A stretch of 64,000 nucleotides of DNA from Jidongwangia harbinensis. Its GTDB lineage: Bacteria; Actinomycetota; Actinomycetes; Mycobacteriales; Micromonosporaceae. The notes beneath the pieces are model-generated. The model was not told where the DNA came from and made no database searches. It saw only the letters and a program-made list of their open reading frames with translations. Below, piece after piece: positions 42,245-50,766 of this stretch. A program made the translations under genes and the position numbers. Numbering within the stretch: position 1 is the stretch's first letter; each line of letters opens with the position of its first letter. Location: contig NZ_JAIWNC010000036.1 of the NCBI RefSeq assembly GCF_020216025.1, forward strand, positions 52,986 through 116,985. The letters are read 5' to 3'.

Positions 42245-43366
42245 ATGACGGTGCACGGAACCACCACCGACCGGTACGCCGGGGTGCACGCCGCGTTCGC
42301 CGGCAACCTGGCCACCGGCGCGGACACCGGCGCCGCGTTCTGCGCCACCGTGGACGGCGAGACGGTGGCCGACCTGTGGGGCGGCTTCGCGGACGAGGCC
42401 GGCACCCGCCCCTGGCACCGGGACACCATCGTCAACGTCTACTCCGTCACCAAGACCGTGGTGGCCCTGACCGCCCTGCTCGTCGCGGACCGCGGCGACC
42501 TCGACTTCGCCGCCCCGGTGGCCCGCTACTGGCCGGAGTTCGCGGCAGCCGGAAAGGCGGACGTCACGGTCGCGCAGCTGATGAGCCACAGCTCCGGCCT
42601 GGCCGGCTGGCGCGCACCCATCACCCGCGACGACCTGTACGACTGGGCGAAGGTCACCGCTCTGCTGGCCGCCCAGGAGCCGTTCTGGAAGCCCGGCACC
42701 GCCTCCGGCTACCACGCGATGACCCAGGGATACCTGATCGGCGAGGTGATCCGCCGGATCACCGGCCGGTCCCTGGGCACCGTGTTCCGCGACGAGCTCG
42801 CCACGCCGCTGGGCGCCGACTTCCACATCGGCCTGCCCGCCACCGAGGACCACCGGGTGGCCGACCTGATCCCGCCGGCGGAACCGCCGTTCGACCCGGC
42901 CACCGCCACCGCCCTGCAGCACAACGTCGCGACCAACCCGGAACTCGACGTGGCCGACACCCGCAGCCGGGCCTGGCGCGGCGCCGAGATCCCGGCCTGC
43001 GGCGGCACCGGCAACGCCCGCGCCGTCGCGGAGATCCTCGCCGTCCTCGCCAACGACGGCGCGTCCGGCAACCGGCAACTGCTGTCCCCCGCCGGCTGCC
43101 GCAAGGTGCTGGAGCCACAGACCGACGGACGGGACCTGGTGCTCGGCATGCAGATCCGGTTCGGACTCGGGTTCGCCCTGGGCGGGGGCCTGATGCCGAA
43201 CCCGAACACCGTCTACTGGGGCGGTTACGGCGGGTCGTTCGCGCTGGTCGACCTGGACGCACGGACGACGCTCGCCTACACGATGAACCGGATGTCCGGC
43301 GGGGTGAGCGGCGACCTGCGGGCCATCGCCCTGGCCATGGCGTTCTGGGACACCCCGACGGGTTAG
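42245..43366 (+). CDS. Serine hydrolase, class C beta-lactamase-related (EstB-like)
   Basis: A 373-residue esterase/penicillin-binding-like hydrolase. The nucleophile motif is VYSVTKTVVAL (SxxK), the second motif is SGYHAMTQGYLIGEVIRRI with the general-base Tyr, and WGGYGGSFALVD replaces the KTG triad. No signal peptide is seen, so it is cytoplasmic, as in EstB-type esterases rather than secreted beta-lactamases. It is probably cotranscribed with the VOC gene. Its TAG overlaps the convergent TspO stop (TTAG). Confidence 0.92.
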   Translation: MTVHGTTTDRYAGVHAAFAGNLATGADTGAAFCATVDGETVADLWGGFADEAGTRPWHRDTIVNVYSVTKTVVALTALLVADRGDLDFAAPVARYWPEFAAAGKADVTVAQLMSHSSGLAGWRAPITRDDLYDWAKVTALLAAQEPFWKPGTASGYHAMTQGYLIGEVIRRITGRSLGTVFRDELATPLGADFHIGLPATEDHRVADLIPPAEPPFDPATATALQHNVATNPELDVADTRSRAWRGAEIPACGGTGNARAVAEILAVLANDGASGNRQLLSPAGCRKVLEPQTDGRDLVLGMQIRFGLGFALGGGLMPNPNTVYWGGYGGSFALVDLDARTTLAYTMNRMSGGVSGDLRAIALAMAFWDTPTG

Positions 43367-43854
43367 TTCGCCGACCAGATGGCGGCGTTGAGGGCCGTTG
43401 CGAAGGTCACCCAGGCCCAGTATGGCACGAGCAGCCAGGCCGCCGGACGGTACACCCGCCAGAACATCCACACCGTCGCGCCGATCAGCACCCACAGCGC
43501 CACGATGTCCACGAGCGCCAGCCCGTACTCGCCGAAGCCGAAGAAGATCGGTGTCCAGGCCGCGTTCAGCACGAGCTGCGCGGCGTAGCCGGTGAGCGCC
43601 GCGGACCAGCCGGTACGCCGCCACACCAGCCAGCCGGCGACCGCGATCATGGCGTACAGCGTGGTCCACACCGGACCGAACAGCCAGGACGGCGGCGCCC
43701 AGGACGGCTGGTCGAGGTTCTGGTACTCGGCGGAGGTGCCGGTGACGCCCAGCACGCCGATCAGCGCGGCCGCGGTCACGGCCAGGCCGAAGGGGATCAG
43801 GCCGAGCCACGCGGCGGAGGCGGTGCGCGGCGGATGCGCCGGATGAGCGGTCAT
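43363..43854 (-). CDS. TspO/MBR family tryptophan-rich sensory protein
   Basis: A 163-residue membrane protein with five helices and the family signature: YQNLDQPSWAPPSWLFGPVW, TLYAMIAVAGWLVWRRTGW, LVLNAAWTPIFFGFGEYGLA and VPYWAWVTFATALNAAIW. TspO binds porphyrins and cholesterol-like ligands and protects from photo-oxidative stress. The ATG at 43854 is used; the frame is open further upstream but the extra part is not conserved-looking. It is monocistronic. Confidence 0.94.
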   Translation of the reverse strand: MTAHPAHPPRTASAAWLGLIPFGLAVTAAALIGVLGVTGTSAEYQNLDQPSWAPPSWLFGPVWTTLYAMIAVAGWLVWRRTGWSAALTGYAAQLVLNAAWTPIFFGFGEYGLALVDIVALWVLIGATVWMFWRVYRPAAWLLVPYWAWVTFATALNAAIWSAN

Positions 43855-43955
43855 CTGCCCGGTGTACCCCGATGGCCGCCGCGGCATGCGTTTAGCCGCG
43901 GCGGCTTCGCGGGTACAAGCGCCCGCCAACCCCCACTCAGAATCGAGGCTCTCCC

Positions 43956-44102
43956 ATGTCCATCCAGGCGCTGTTCTACATCATCGCGATCATCCTGCTC
44001 GTGCTGGCCGCGTTGCCGATCGGCACCCGCGGTGTCTCGCTGGCGCTGCTCGGTGCCGCGTTCGCGCTGCTCGCGTACTCCTGGAACACCATCACCGACT
44101 GA
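43956..44102 (+). CDS. 48-residue membrane peptide
   Basis: MSIQALFYIIAIILLVLAAL is one transmembrane helix, followed by the turn PIGTRGVSLA and a second helix LLGAAFALLAYSWNTITD. The codons show strong third-position GC, as in real genes here. No function is known. The gene lies in the 240-bp gap between TspO and the GH13 gene, divergent from TspO, and overlaps the GH13 3' end by 11 bp. Confidence 0.7.
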   Translation: MSIQALFYIIAIILLVLAALPIGTRGVSLALLGAAFALLAYSWNTITD

Positions 44103-45795
44103 CCCGGCGGCGATACACGACGGCCTGCCACGGGCCCAGCGTCAAGGGCGCCGCGGGCGGGCTCGCGCTGTTGTTCAGGACGAGTTCGGCGGCGGCCCAG
44201 GTCTCGGCGTCGTCGAGGCCGGCCGCCACCGCGTCCGCGGAGAAGTTGCCGATCACCAGCAGTTCGGTGTCGCCGAGCCGGCGGGTGTACGCGTACAGCC
44301 GCTCGTCGTGCGGCAGCAGCATGGTGAAGTCGCCGTCGACCACCGCCGGCTCGGTGTGCCGCAACTCGATCAGTCTGCGGTAGTAGTGGTACACCGAGCC
44401 GGGGTCGGCGACCGCGGCGGCCGCGTTGATCTCGGTGTGGTTCGGGTTGACCGCGAGCCACGGCGTCCCGGTGGTGAAGCCGGCGTGCGGGGACGCGTCC
44501 CACTGCATCGGGGTACGCGCGTTGTCCCGTCCCCGCGCCCGCAGCACGGTCAGCACGTCCTCGGGCGACCGGCCCTCCTTCTCCACCGCCTGGGCGTACT
44601 GGCCGAGCGCCTCGATGTCGCGGAAGTCCTCGATGCCGCCGAACGGCGCGTTCGTCATGCCGAGTTCTTCGCCCTGGTAGATGTACGGCGTGCCGCGGTG
44701 CAGGTGCAGCACGGTGCCGAGCATGGTGGCCGACTCCACCCGGAAGGCGCCGTCGTCGCCGTAGCGGGACACCACCCGGGGCTGGTCGTGGTTGTTCCAG
44801 TAGAGGCTGTTCCAGCCGAGGTCGGCGAGGCCGGCCTGCCACCGCCCGAGGATCGACTTGAGGGTGGTCAGCTGGAGCGGGTGCAGCACCCACGGGTCGG
44901 GGCCGCGGTCCGCCCACACGTGGTCGAACTGGAAGACCATGTCGACCTCGCGCCGGGCCGGGTCGGTGTACAGCCGTGCCTGTTCCACCGTCACGCCGGG
45001 CATCTCACCGACGTTGAGCAGCGCGTCCCGGCCGGCGAACACCTGTTCGTGCATCTCCTGGAGGAACTCGTGGATGCGCGGGCCGTTCATGAAGAACGCC
45101 GAGCCGTCGCCGAACGCCGTGCCGGGCGTCACCGGGCCGTCGGGCAGCGTGGTGTCCTTGGAGATGTAGTTGACGACGTCCATCCGGAACCCGTCCACGC
45201 CGCGGTCCAGCCACCAGCGCATCATCTCGTAGACGGCCTGCCGGACCTCCGGGTTCTCCCAGTTGAGGTCGGGCTGCTTGCGGGAGAACAGGTGCAGGTA
45301 GTACTCCCCGGTGGCCGGGTCGTACTGCCAGGCGGAGCCGCCGAACGCCGAGCCCCAGTTGGTCGGCTCGGCGCCGGGCGCCCCGGGTTCCATGCCGGCG
45401 CGGCCGGGCCGCCACCAGTACCAGTCCCGCTTCGGCGCGGTCCGTGACGAGCGGCTCTCGGCGAACCAGCGGTGCTCGTCGGAGGTGTGGTTCACCACCA
45501 GGTCCATGATCAGCTTCATGCCCCGGGCGTGCACGCCGGCCAGCAGCTCGTCGAACGTCTCCAGGGTGCCGAACACCGGGTCGATGTCGGTGTAGTCGCT
45601 GATGTCGTAGCCGTTGTCGTCCTGCGGCGACGGGTACACCGGCGACAGCCAGATGACGTCCACCCCGAGACCGGCGAGGTGGTCGAGGTGGTCGATGATG
45701 CCGCGCAGGTCGCCCATGCCGTCGCCGTCCGCGTCGGCGAAGCTGCGGGGATAGATCTGGTACACCACGGCGCGCTTCCACCAGAGATCCGTCAT
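44092..45795 (-). CDS. GH13 alpha-glucosidase (oligo-1,6-glucosidase/AglA-like)
   Basis: A 567-residue family 13 enzyme. WWKRAVVYQIYPRSFADADG begins the barrel, NGYDISDYTDIDPVFGT and DLVVNHTSDEH follow. The catalytic nucleophile Asp206 is in GFRMDVV, acid/base Glu264 in VGEMPG and Asp337 in NNHDQPR, with QGEELGM after. A C-terminal beta domain completes it. No signal peptide is seen, so it hydrolyses imported alpha-gluco-oligosaccharides in the cytoplasm. It is divergent from the GT4 gene. The ATG at 45795 fits the family start; there is no adjacent ABC transporter. Confidence 0.95.
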   Translation of the reverse strand: MTDLWWKRAVVYQIYPRSFADADGDGMGDLRGIIDHLDHLAGLGVDVIWLSPVYPSPQDDNGYDISDYTDIDPVFGTLETFDELLAGVHARGMKLIMDLVVNHTSDEHRWFAESRSSRTAPKRDWYWWRPGRAGMEPGAPGAEPTNWGSAFGGSAWQYDPATGEYYLHLFSRKQPDLNWENPEVRQAVYEMMRWWLDRGVDGFRMDVVNYISKDTTLPDGPVTPGTAFGDGSAFFMNGPRIHEFLQEMHEQVFAGRDALLNVGEMPGVTVEQARLYTDPARREVDMVFQFDHVWADRGPDPWVLHPLQLTTLKSILGRWQAGLADLGWNSLYWNNHDQPRVVSRYGDDGAFRVESATMLGTVLHLHRGTPYIYQGEELGMTNAPFGGIEDFRDIEALGQYAQAVEKEGRSPEDVLTVLRARGRDNARTPMQWDASPHAGFTTGTPWLAVNPNHTEINAAAAVADPGSVYHYYRRLIELRHTEPAVVDGDFTMLLPHDERLYAYTRRLGDTELLVIGNFSADAVAAGLDDAETWAAAELVLNNSASPPAAPLTLGPWQAVVYRRRVSR

Positions 45796-45905
45796 GGTTC
45801 CTCTGTAACACGTGGGCGCGGAGCCAAACCCGGGAAACGGGCTCAAGGGGGCCCGGGCGGTCACATACTGACTGAGTGATTTAGACCGCTTAGGGGGATT
45901 CGACC

Positions 45906-46907
45906 GTGAAGATTGCCCTGCTCGGACCGATCGCGTGGCGCACGCCGCCGCTGCACTACGGGCCCTGGGAGACCGTCGCCGGCCTGCTGGCGGACGGCCT
46001 GGCCGCGCGGGGCGTCGAGGTGACCCTGTTCGCCACCCTGGACTCGGTCACCAAGGCCACGCTGGACGGCGTCGTGCCCACGGGGTACGAGGAGGACCCG
46101 GAGATCGACGGCCGGGTCTGGGAGGCCATCCACGTGGCCCACGCGCTGCGCCGGTCCGGCGAGTTCGACCTGGTGCACAACCACCTGGACTGGCTGCCGC
46201 TGGCGTTCTCCCAGCACTGCGCCGCGCCCATGGTGACCACGATCCACGGCTTCTCCGGCGACCGGATCCTCCCGGCGTACCGTAAGGCCCGCTCGTCGTA
46301 CGTCTCCATCTCGGACAGCGACCGCAGTCCGGACCTGGACTACCTCGCCACCGTCTACCACGGCGTCGACCTGGAGGCACTGCCGTTCGACCCGGACGGC
46401 GGGGACGGCCTGGTGGCGTTCGGGCGGATCCATCCGGACAAGGGCACGCACACCGCGATCGAGATCGCCCGCCGCGCCGGGCGGCGGCTGACCATCTGCG
46501 GCATCGTGCACGACGACCGCTACTTCCGGGAGCTGGTGGAGCCGCACATCGACGGCGACCGGGTGCGCTACCTGGGTTCGGTGGGGCCGCAGGACCGGGG
46601 GCGGATCCTCGGCGGGAGCGCCGCGCTGCTGCACCCGATCGAGTTCGCCGAGCCGTTCGGGTTGTCCGTGGTGGAGTCGATGGCCTGCGGCACGCCGGTG
46701 GTGGCGTACCGCAAGGGGTCGATGCCGGAGGTGGTGGACGAGGGGGTCACCGGCCGGCTGGTGGGCACGGTCACCGAGGCGGTCGCGGCGGTCGGCTCGA
46801 TCGACGGCATCGACCGCGGCACGTGCCGGGTGCGGGCCCGGGAACGGTTCGGAGCGGACCGCATGGTCGATGACTATGTGCGCGTTTATCGCAAAGTGAT
46901 CCGGTGA
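45906..46907 (+). CDS. GT4 family glycosyltransferase
   Basis: A 333-residue GT-B glycosyltransferase. LLGPIAWRTPPLHYGPWETV starts the acceptor-side Rossmann domain; HNHLDWLPLAFSQHCAAPMV and TTIHGFSGDR follow. The donor domain has GRIHPDKGTHTAIEIARRAG and ALLHPIEFAEPFGLSVVESM, with the EX7E motif, then ACGTPVVAYRKGSMPEVVDE. The likely donor is a nucleotide sugar such as GDP-mannose. GTG start after GGGGGA. It is the first gene of the GT4-GT4-(alpha/alpha)6-GH130 cluster, with a 132-bp gap to the second. Confidence 0.93.
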   Translation: MKIALLGPIAWRTPPLHYGPWETVAGLLADGLAARGVEVTLFATLDSVTKATLDGVVPTGYEEDPEIDGRVWEAIHVAHALRRSGEFDLVHNHLDWLPLAFSQHCAAPMVTTIHGFSGDRILPAYRKARSSYVSISDSDRSPDLDYLATVYHGVDLEALPFDPDGGDGLVAFGRIHPDKGTHTAIEIARRAGRRLTICGIVHDDRYFRELVEPHIDGDRVRYLGSVGPQDRGRILGGSAALLHPIEFAEPFGLSVVESMACGTPVVAYRKGSMPEVVDEGVTGRLVGTVTEAVAAVGSIDGIDRGTCRVRARERFGADRMVDDYVRVYRKVIR

Positions 46908-47039
46908 TAAGCGCATTCTTGTTACCGTCCCGACATGAATTGCGCGTAAATCGGTGCATTTAGTCGATTCGCGGTCGTCACCGTGTCCGCGCGAGGTGTC
47001 GTGCTGCGGGGAGGCAGCCACCGAGGAGAAAGGGTTGCC

Positions 47040-48188
47040 ATGCCTGCCACGTACGGCTTTCTGAGCACCTATCCGCCCACCCGTTGCGGGTTGGCGACCT
47101 TCAATGCCGCGCTGGCCACCCACCTCAGCGGGGGCACCACCGGGCACGGCGTGGTCCGCCTGCTCGCCGGCGACGACCAGGGCGGCCTGGCCGTCGACCA
47201 GGCCGCGCCCCGGGTGGTGCACACCTGGGCCACCGACCGGCCCGGCGGATGGGTGGCCGCGGCCAACGCGCTGAACCGTTTCGACGTCGCGATCGTGCAG
47301 CACGAGTACGGCATCTACCCGGGCGACGCCGGCACCGAGGTGCTGCCGCTGCTGCGCGCGCTGCGGAACCCGAAGATCGTGGTGCTGCACACCGTGCTCA
47401 GCACGCCGGACCCGCTGCAGCGCTCGGTCCTGGAACGGATCGTGGCCGCCGCGGACGCCGTTGTCACCATGACCGACACCGCCCGGCAGCGGCTGACCTC
47501 CGGATACCAGGTGGAGCCGCGCAAGGTGACCGTGATCCCGCACGGCGCGGCCAGCCACACCGACGCGCCGCCGGACCGCCACGACCGCCCGCACATGCTC
47601 ACCTGGGGCCTGCTCGGACCGGGCAAGGGCATCGAGTGGGCGCTGCGCGCGCTGGCCCTGCTCGGCGACATGGACCCGCGCCCCACCTACACGGTGGCCG
47701 GGCGTACCCATCCCAAGGTCCTGGAACAGCACGGCGACGTGTACCGCGACTCGCTCAAGACCCTCGCCCGGGATCTCGGCGTCGCGGACTCGGTGCGCTG
47801 GGAGGACGTCTACCTGGACGAGGCCGCGCTGAGCCGGCTGATCCGGTCCGCGGACGCGGTGGTGCTGCCGTACGACTCCACCGAGCAGGTCACCTCGGGC
47901 GTGCTGATCGAGGCGGTGGGCGCCGGGGTGCCGGTGGTGGCCACCGAGTTCCCGCACGCCGTCGAACTCCTCGCCGACGGGCCCGGCCTGCTCGTCCCGC
48001 ACCAGGACCCGGAGGCCATGGCGGCCGCGGTCCGGCACCTGCTGTCCGACCCGGGCTCCGCGCGCCGGACCAGCGGCCTGACCGGCGGTCCCACGCTGCG
48101 CTGGCCGGCGGTGGCCGCCCGCTACCAGGCCCTCGCCACCCGCCTGCTCGCCGACCGTACCCCGGTGGCCGCGAGGGTTCCGGCGTGA
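47040..48188 (+). CDS. GT4 family glycosyltransferase
   Basis: A 382-residue GT-B enzyme. YGFLSTYPPTRCGLATFNAA begins the N-terminal domain; FDVAIVQHEYGIYPGDAGTE follows. The C-terminal donor domain has LTWGLLGPGKGIEWALRALA, YLDEAALSRLIRSADAVVLP and VTSGVLIEAVGAGVPVVATE (GT4-type EX7E region). The ATG at 47040 follows a strong GAGGAGAAAGGG ribosome site; an upstream GTG at 46983 is disfavoured. The stop overlaps the GTG of the next gene, so translation is coupled with the (alpha/alpha)6 protein and GH130. Confidence 0.93.
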   Translation: MPATYGFLSTYPPTRCGLATFNAALATHLSGGTTGHGVVRLLAGDDQGGLAVDQAAPRVVHTWATDRPGGWVAAANALNRFDVAIVQHEYGIYPGDAGTEVLPLLRALRNPKIVVLHTVLSTPDPLQRSVLERIVAAADAVVTMTDTARQRLTSGYQVEPRKVTVIPHGAASHTDAPPDRHDRPHMLTWGLLGPGKGIEWALRALALLGDMDPRPTYTVAGRTHPKVLEQHGDVYRDSLKTLARDLGVADSVRWEDVYLDEAALSRLIRSADAVVLPYDSTEQVTSGVLIEAVGAGVPVVATEFPHAVELLADGPGLLVPHQDPEAMAAAVRHLLSDPGSARRTSGLTGGPTLRWPAVAARYQALATRLLADRTPVAARVPA

Positions 48189-49270
48189 GCGCGCAGGCCC
48201 TGCGGCTGGTGCCGCCTCCGGTCCGGCTCGCCGACGCCCCGGCGCCCAGCTGGTCCCATCTGGCCCGGCTCTCCGACGACGTCGGCCTGCTGGAACACGC
48301 CCGCAACGCCATTCCCCGGCGGGAGCACGGCTACTGCGTCGACGACGTGGCCCGCGGGCTGCTGGTGGCCAGCCGGGAACCGCAGCCCACCGGGCTGGTG
48401 ACCGGCCTGGCCGAGCGCTACCTGGCGTTCCTCACCCACGCGCAGGGACCGGACGGCGCCTTCCGCAACCGGCTCGGCTACGACCGGCGCTGGCTCGACG
48501 AACCGTCCACCGGCGACTGGTGGGGCCGGGCACTGTGGGGACTGGGCACCGCCGCCGCCCGCAGCCCGGTGCCGTGGATCCGGCGGGAGGCCCGTGAGGC
48601 GTTCCTGATCGGTGCCCGGCAGCGGTCGGCGTGGCCGCGGGCGATGACGTTCGCCGGGCTCGGCGCGGCCGAGGTGCTGCGCGCCGACCCGCGCGACACG
48701 GTCGCCGCGGCGCTGCTCGCCGACGCCGCCACGGCGGTCGGCACGCCGGGCGCGGATCCGGAGTGGGAGTGGCCGGAACCCGAGCTGACGTACGCGAACC
48801 CGGCCCTGGCCGAGGTGGTGATCGCGGCCGGTGATCTGCTCGGCGACGAGGCGCTGCTCGGCGACGGGCTGCGCATGCTGGCCTGGCTGTGCCGGATGCA
48901 GGAGCACCAGGGCCGGCTGTCCACCGTGCCGGTCGGCGGCTGGCGCCCGGACGTGCCGAAGCACCGCCACGACCAGCAGCCGATCGAGGCCGCCGCGACC
49001 GCCGACGCCTGCGCCACCGCCGCGGACGTCACCGGCGACGAGCGGTGGGACGCACCGCTGTTCCAGTCCGTCGCCTGGTTCCTCGGCGACAACGACACCG
49101 GCAGCGTCATGCTCGACGCCCAGACGGGTGGTGGATATGACGGGCTGACACCGGAAGGCCCTAATCTGAACCAGGGTGCCGAGTCCACGCTCGCGCTGGT
49201 CGCCACGCTGCAGCACGCGCGGCGGCTGGCGAATCGGGCGAGCCGGCCGTCCGGAGGGGGCCTAGCATGA
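48185..49270 (+). CDS. (alpha/alpha)6-barrel glycosidase-like protein
   Basis: A 361-residue soluble protein. The pattern YCVDDVARGLLVASRE, YLAFLTHAQGPDGAFRNRLG, WWGRALWGLGTAAARSP, QEHQGRLSTVPVGGWRPDVP and PIEAAATADACATAADVTGD is that of six-hairpin glycosidases or epimerases. It is often found next to GH130 genes, where it is annotated loosely as glycosyltransferase or hydrolase. Catalytic acids cannot be assigned with certainty; DD in VDDVARG and D in RHDQQP are candidates. GTG start and ATGA stop overlap couple it to both neighbours. Confidence 0.8.
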   Translation: MSAQALRLVPPPVRLADAPAPSWSHLARLSDDVGLLEHARNAIPRREHGYCVDDVARGLLVASREPQPTGLVTGLAERYLAFLTHAQGPDGAFRNRLGYDRRWLDEPSTGDWWGRALWGLGTAAARSPVPWIRREAREAFLIGARQRSAWPRAMTFAGLGAAEVLRADPRDTVAAALLADAATAVGTPGADPEWEWPEPELTYANPALAEVVIAAGDLLGDEALLGDGLRMLAWLCRMQEHQGRLSTVPVGGWRPDVPKHRHDQQPIEAAATADACATAADVTGDERWDAPLFQSVAWFLGDNDTGSVMLDAQTGGGYDGLTPEGPNLNQGAESTLALVATLQHARRLANRASRPSGGGLA

Positions 49271-50766
49271 CCGCAACGATGGACACTCCCGAGCTCCGCA
49301 CCGACGACCTCGCCACCCGGCACGAGCTGGTGATGGCGCCGGACCCGCGACGCGTGGTGATCAAGCTGTTCGTACCCGGCGAGGACGCGCAGCTGGTGCA
49401 GAACCGTGCCTCCGGCCTGATCGAACGGATCCTGCGGCTCACCGAGGACGAGATCGTCCGGCTGCTCGACGACGTGCAGAGCCGCTTCGCCGGCCGGCAC
49501 CACGACCTGCTCGGCGTCTTCGGGCACCACTACGACGTGGTCAGCCACCGGGTGCCGGCCGACCGGACGCTGTCGCCGAGTGCCCGCTCGCTGATCGGCG
49601 CGTACTTCAGCCACGAGTTCTCGGTCGAGGCCGCGGCGCTGTGCAACCCGTCGATGGTGCCGCACCCGGACCAGAGCGATCTGGAACCGGGCGAGCTGCG
49701 GGTCGCGATCAGCCTCCGCCAGATCGGCGAGGGTCACATCTCGTCGATCGGGTTCTGCAGCGCCATCCTCGGTCCCGGCGACGCCATCCGGCTGGAGGAC
49801 CGGGAGGGGCCGCTGACCATCGGGCACCGGGTCGGCGCCAAGCACATGCGGCACCAGCTGGCCGCCGCGCTGATCGACACGGAGATCGACAACGAGGCCT
49901 CGGCGTACCTGGCCTGCGCCCTGCCCGAGCGCTACACCGACGAGGAGTTCGAGGAGGTCATCGGGCACGTGCCGGCCGAGCTGCTGGGCCGGTCCACCAC
50001 CCAGGAGACCCTCGACCGGATCCGGCACCTGGTCGCCGGCAACTACGCCGTCACGTTCCCGGCCACCGTGCCCCTGCACCAGCGGGTGCTCTGGCCGGCC
50101 ACCCCGGCGGAGAGCAACGGCATGGAGGACGCCCGCTTCGTACAGGTCGTCGACCCCGACGGCCGGCCCGCCTACCAGGCGACCTACACGGCGTACGACG
50201 GCCGGCACATCTCCGGCCGGGTGATCTTCAGCCGGGACCTGCGCCACTTCGAGGTGACCACGCTGCACGGCCCGGCCGCCCGTAACAAGGGCATGGCGCT
50301 GTTCCCCCGCTACGTCGGCGGGCGCAAGCTGGCCCTGTGCCGCTCCGACGGGGAGACGCTCGGCCTGGCCGTGCGGGACGAGCAGCACCGGTGGCACCAC
50401 GCCACGCCGCTGCTCACGCCGCACCGCGGCTGGGACCTGATCCAGGTCGGCAACTGCGGGTCGCCGGTGGAGACCGAGGCCGGCTGGCTGGTGCTCACGC
50501 ACGGGGTGGGCCCGATGCGGCGGTACGCGATCGGCGCCATGCTGCTGGACCTGGAGCACCCCGAGCGGGTGATCGCGGACCTGCCGGACGGGCTGATGGA
50601 CCCGGACGAGACGGAACGCGAGGGGTACGTACCGAACGTCGTCTACTCCTGCGGGGGAATGGTGCACGACGGCCGGTTCTGGCTGCCGTACGGTGCCAGC
50701 GACGTCCGGGTGGGATTCGCCAGCATCCCGCTGGACCGCCTGCTGGCCCGCATGGTGCCCTGCTAG
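49267..50766 (+). CDS. GH130 beta-mannoside phosphorylase
   Basis: A 499-residue enzyme of the long GH130 subgroup, with about 180 extra N-terminal residues (VIKLFVPGEDAQLVQNRASG..). The five-bladed propeller part has SNGMEDARFVQVVDPDGRPA with the conserved catalytic Asp region (MEDAR), YTAYDGRHISGRVIFSRDLR, ARNKGMALFPRYVGGRKLAL, then WDLIQVGNCGSPVETEAGWL and LVLTHGVGPMRRYAIGAMLL. The tail YSCGGMVHDGRFWLPYGASD is typical. Members phosphorolyse or synthesise beta-1,2- or beta-1,4-mannosides using inorganic phosphate. The cluster with two GT4 genes points to turnover of a mannose-containing glycan. It shares a CTAG stop palindrome with the convergent methyltransferase. Confidence 0.93.
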   Translation: MTATMDTPELRTDDLATRHELVMAPDPRRVVIKLFVPGEDAQLVQNRASGLIERILRLTEDEIVRLLDDVQSRFAGRHHDLLGVFGHHYDVVSHRVPADRTLSPSARSLIGAYFSHEFSVEAAALCNPSMVPHPDQSDLEPGELRVAISLRQIGEGHISSIGFCSAILGPGDAIRLEDREGPLTIGHRVGAKHMRHQLAAALIDTEIDNEASAYLACALPERYTDEEFEEVIGHVPAELLGRSTTQETLDRIRHLVAGNYAVTFPATVPLHQRVLWPATPAESNGMEDARFVQVVDPDGRPAYQATYTAYDGRHISGRVIFSRDLRHFEVTTLHGPAARNKGMALFPRYVGGRKLALCRSDGETLGLAVRDEQHRWHHATPLLTPHRGWDLIQVGNCGSPVETEAGWLVLTHGVGPMRRYAIGAMLLDLEHPERVIADLPDGLMDPDETEREGYVPNVVYSCGGMVHDGRFWLPYGASDVRVGFASIPLDRLLARMVPC

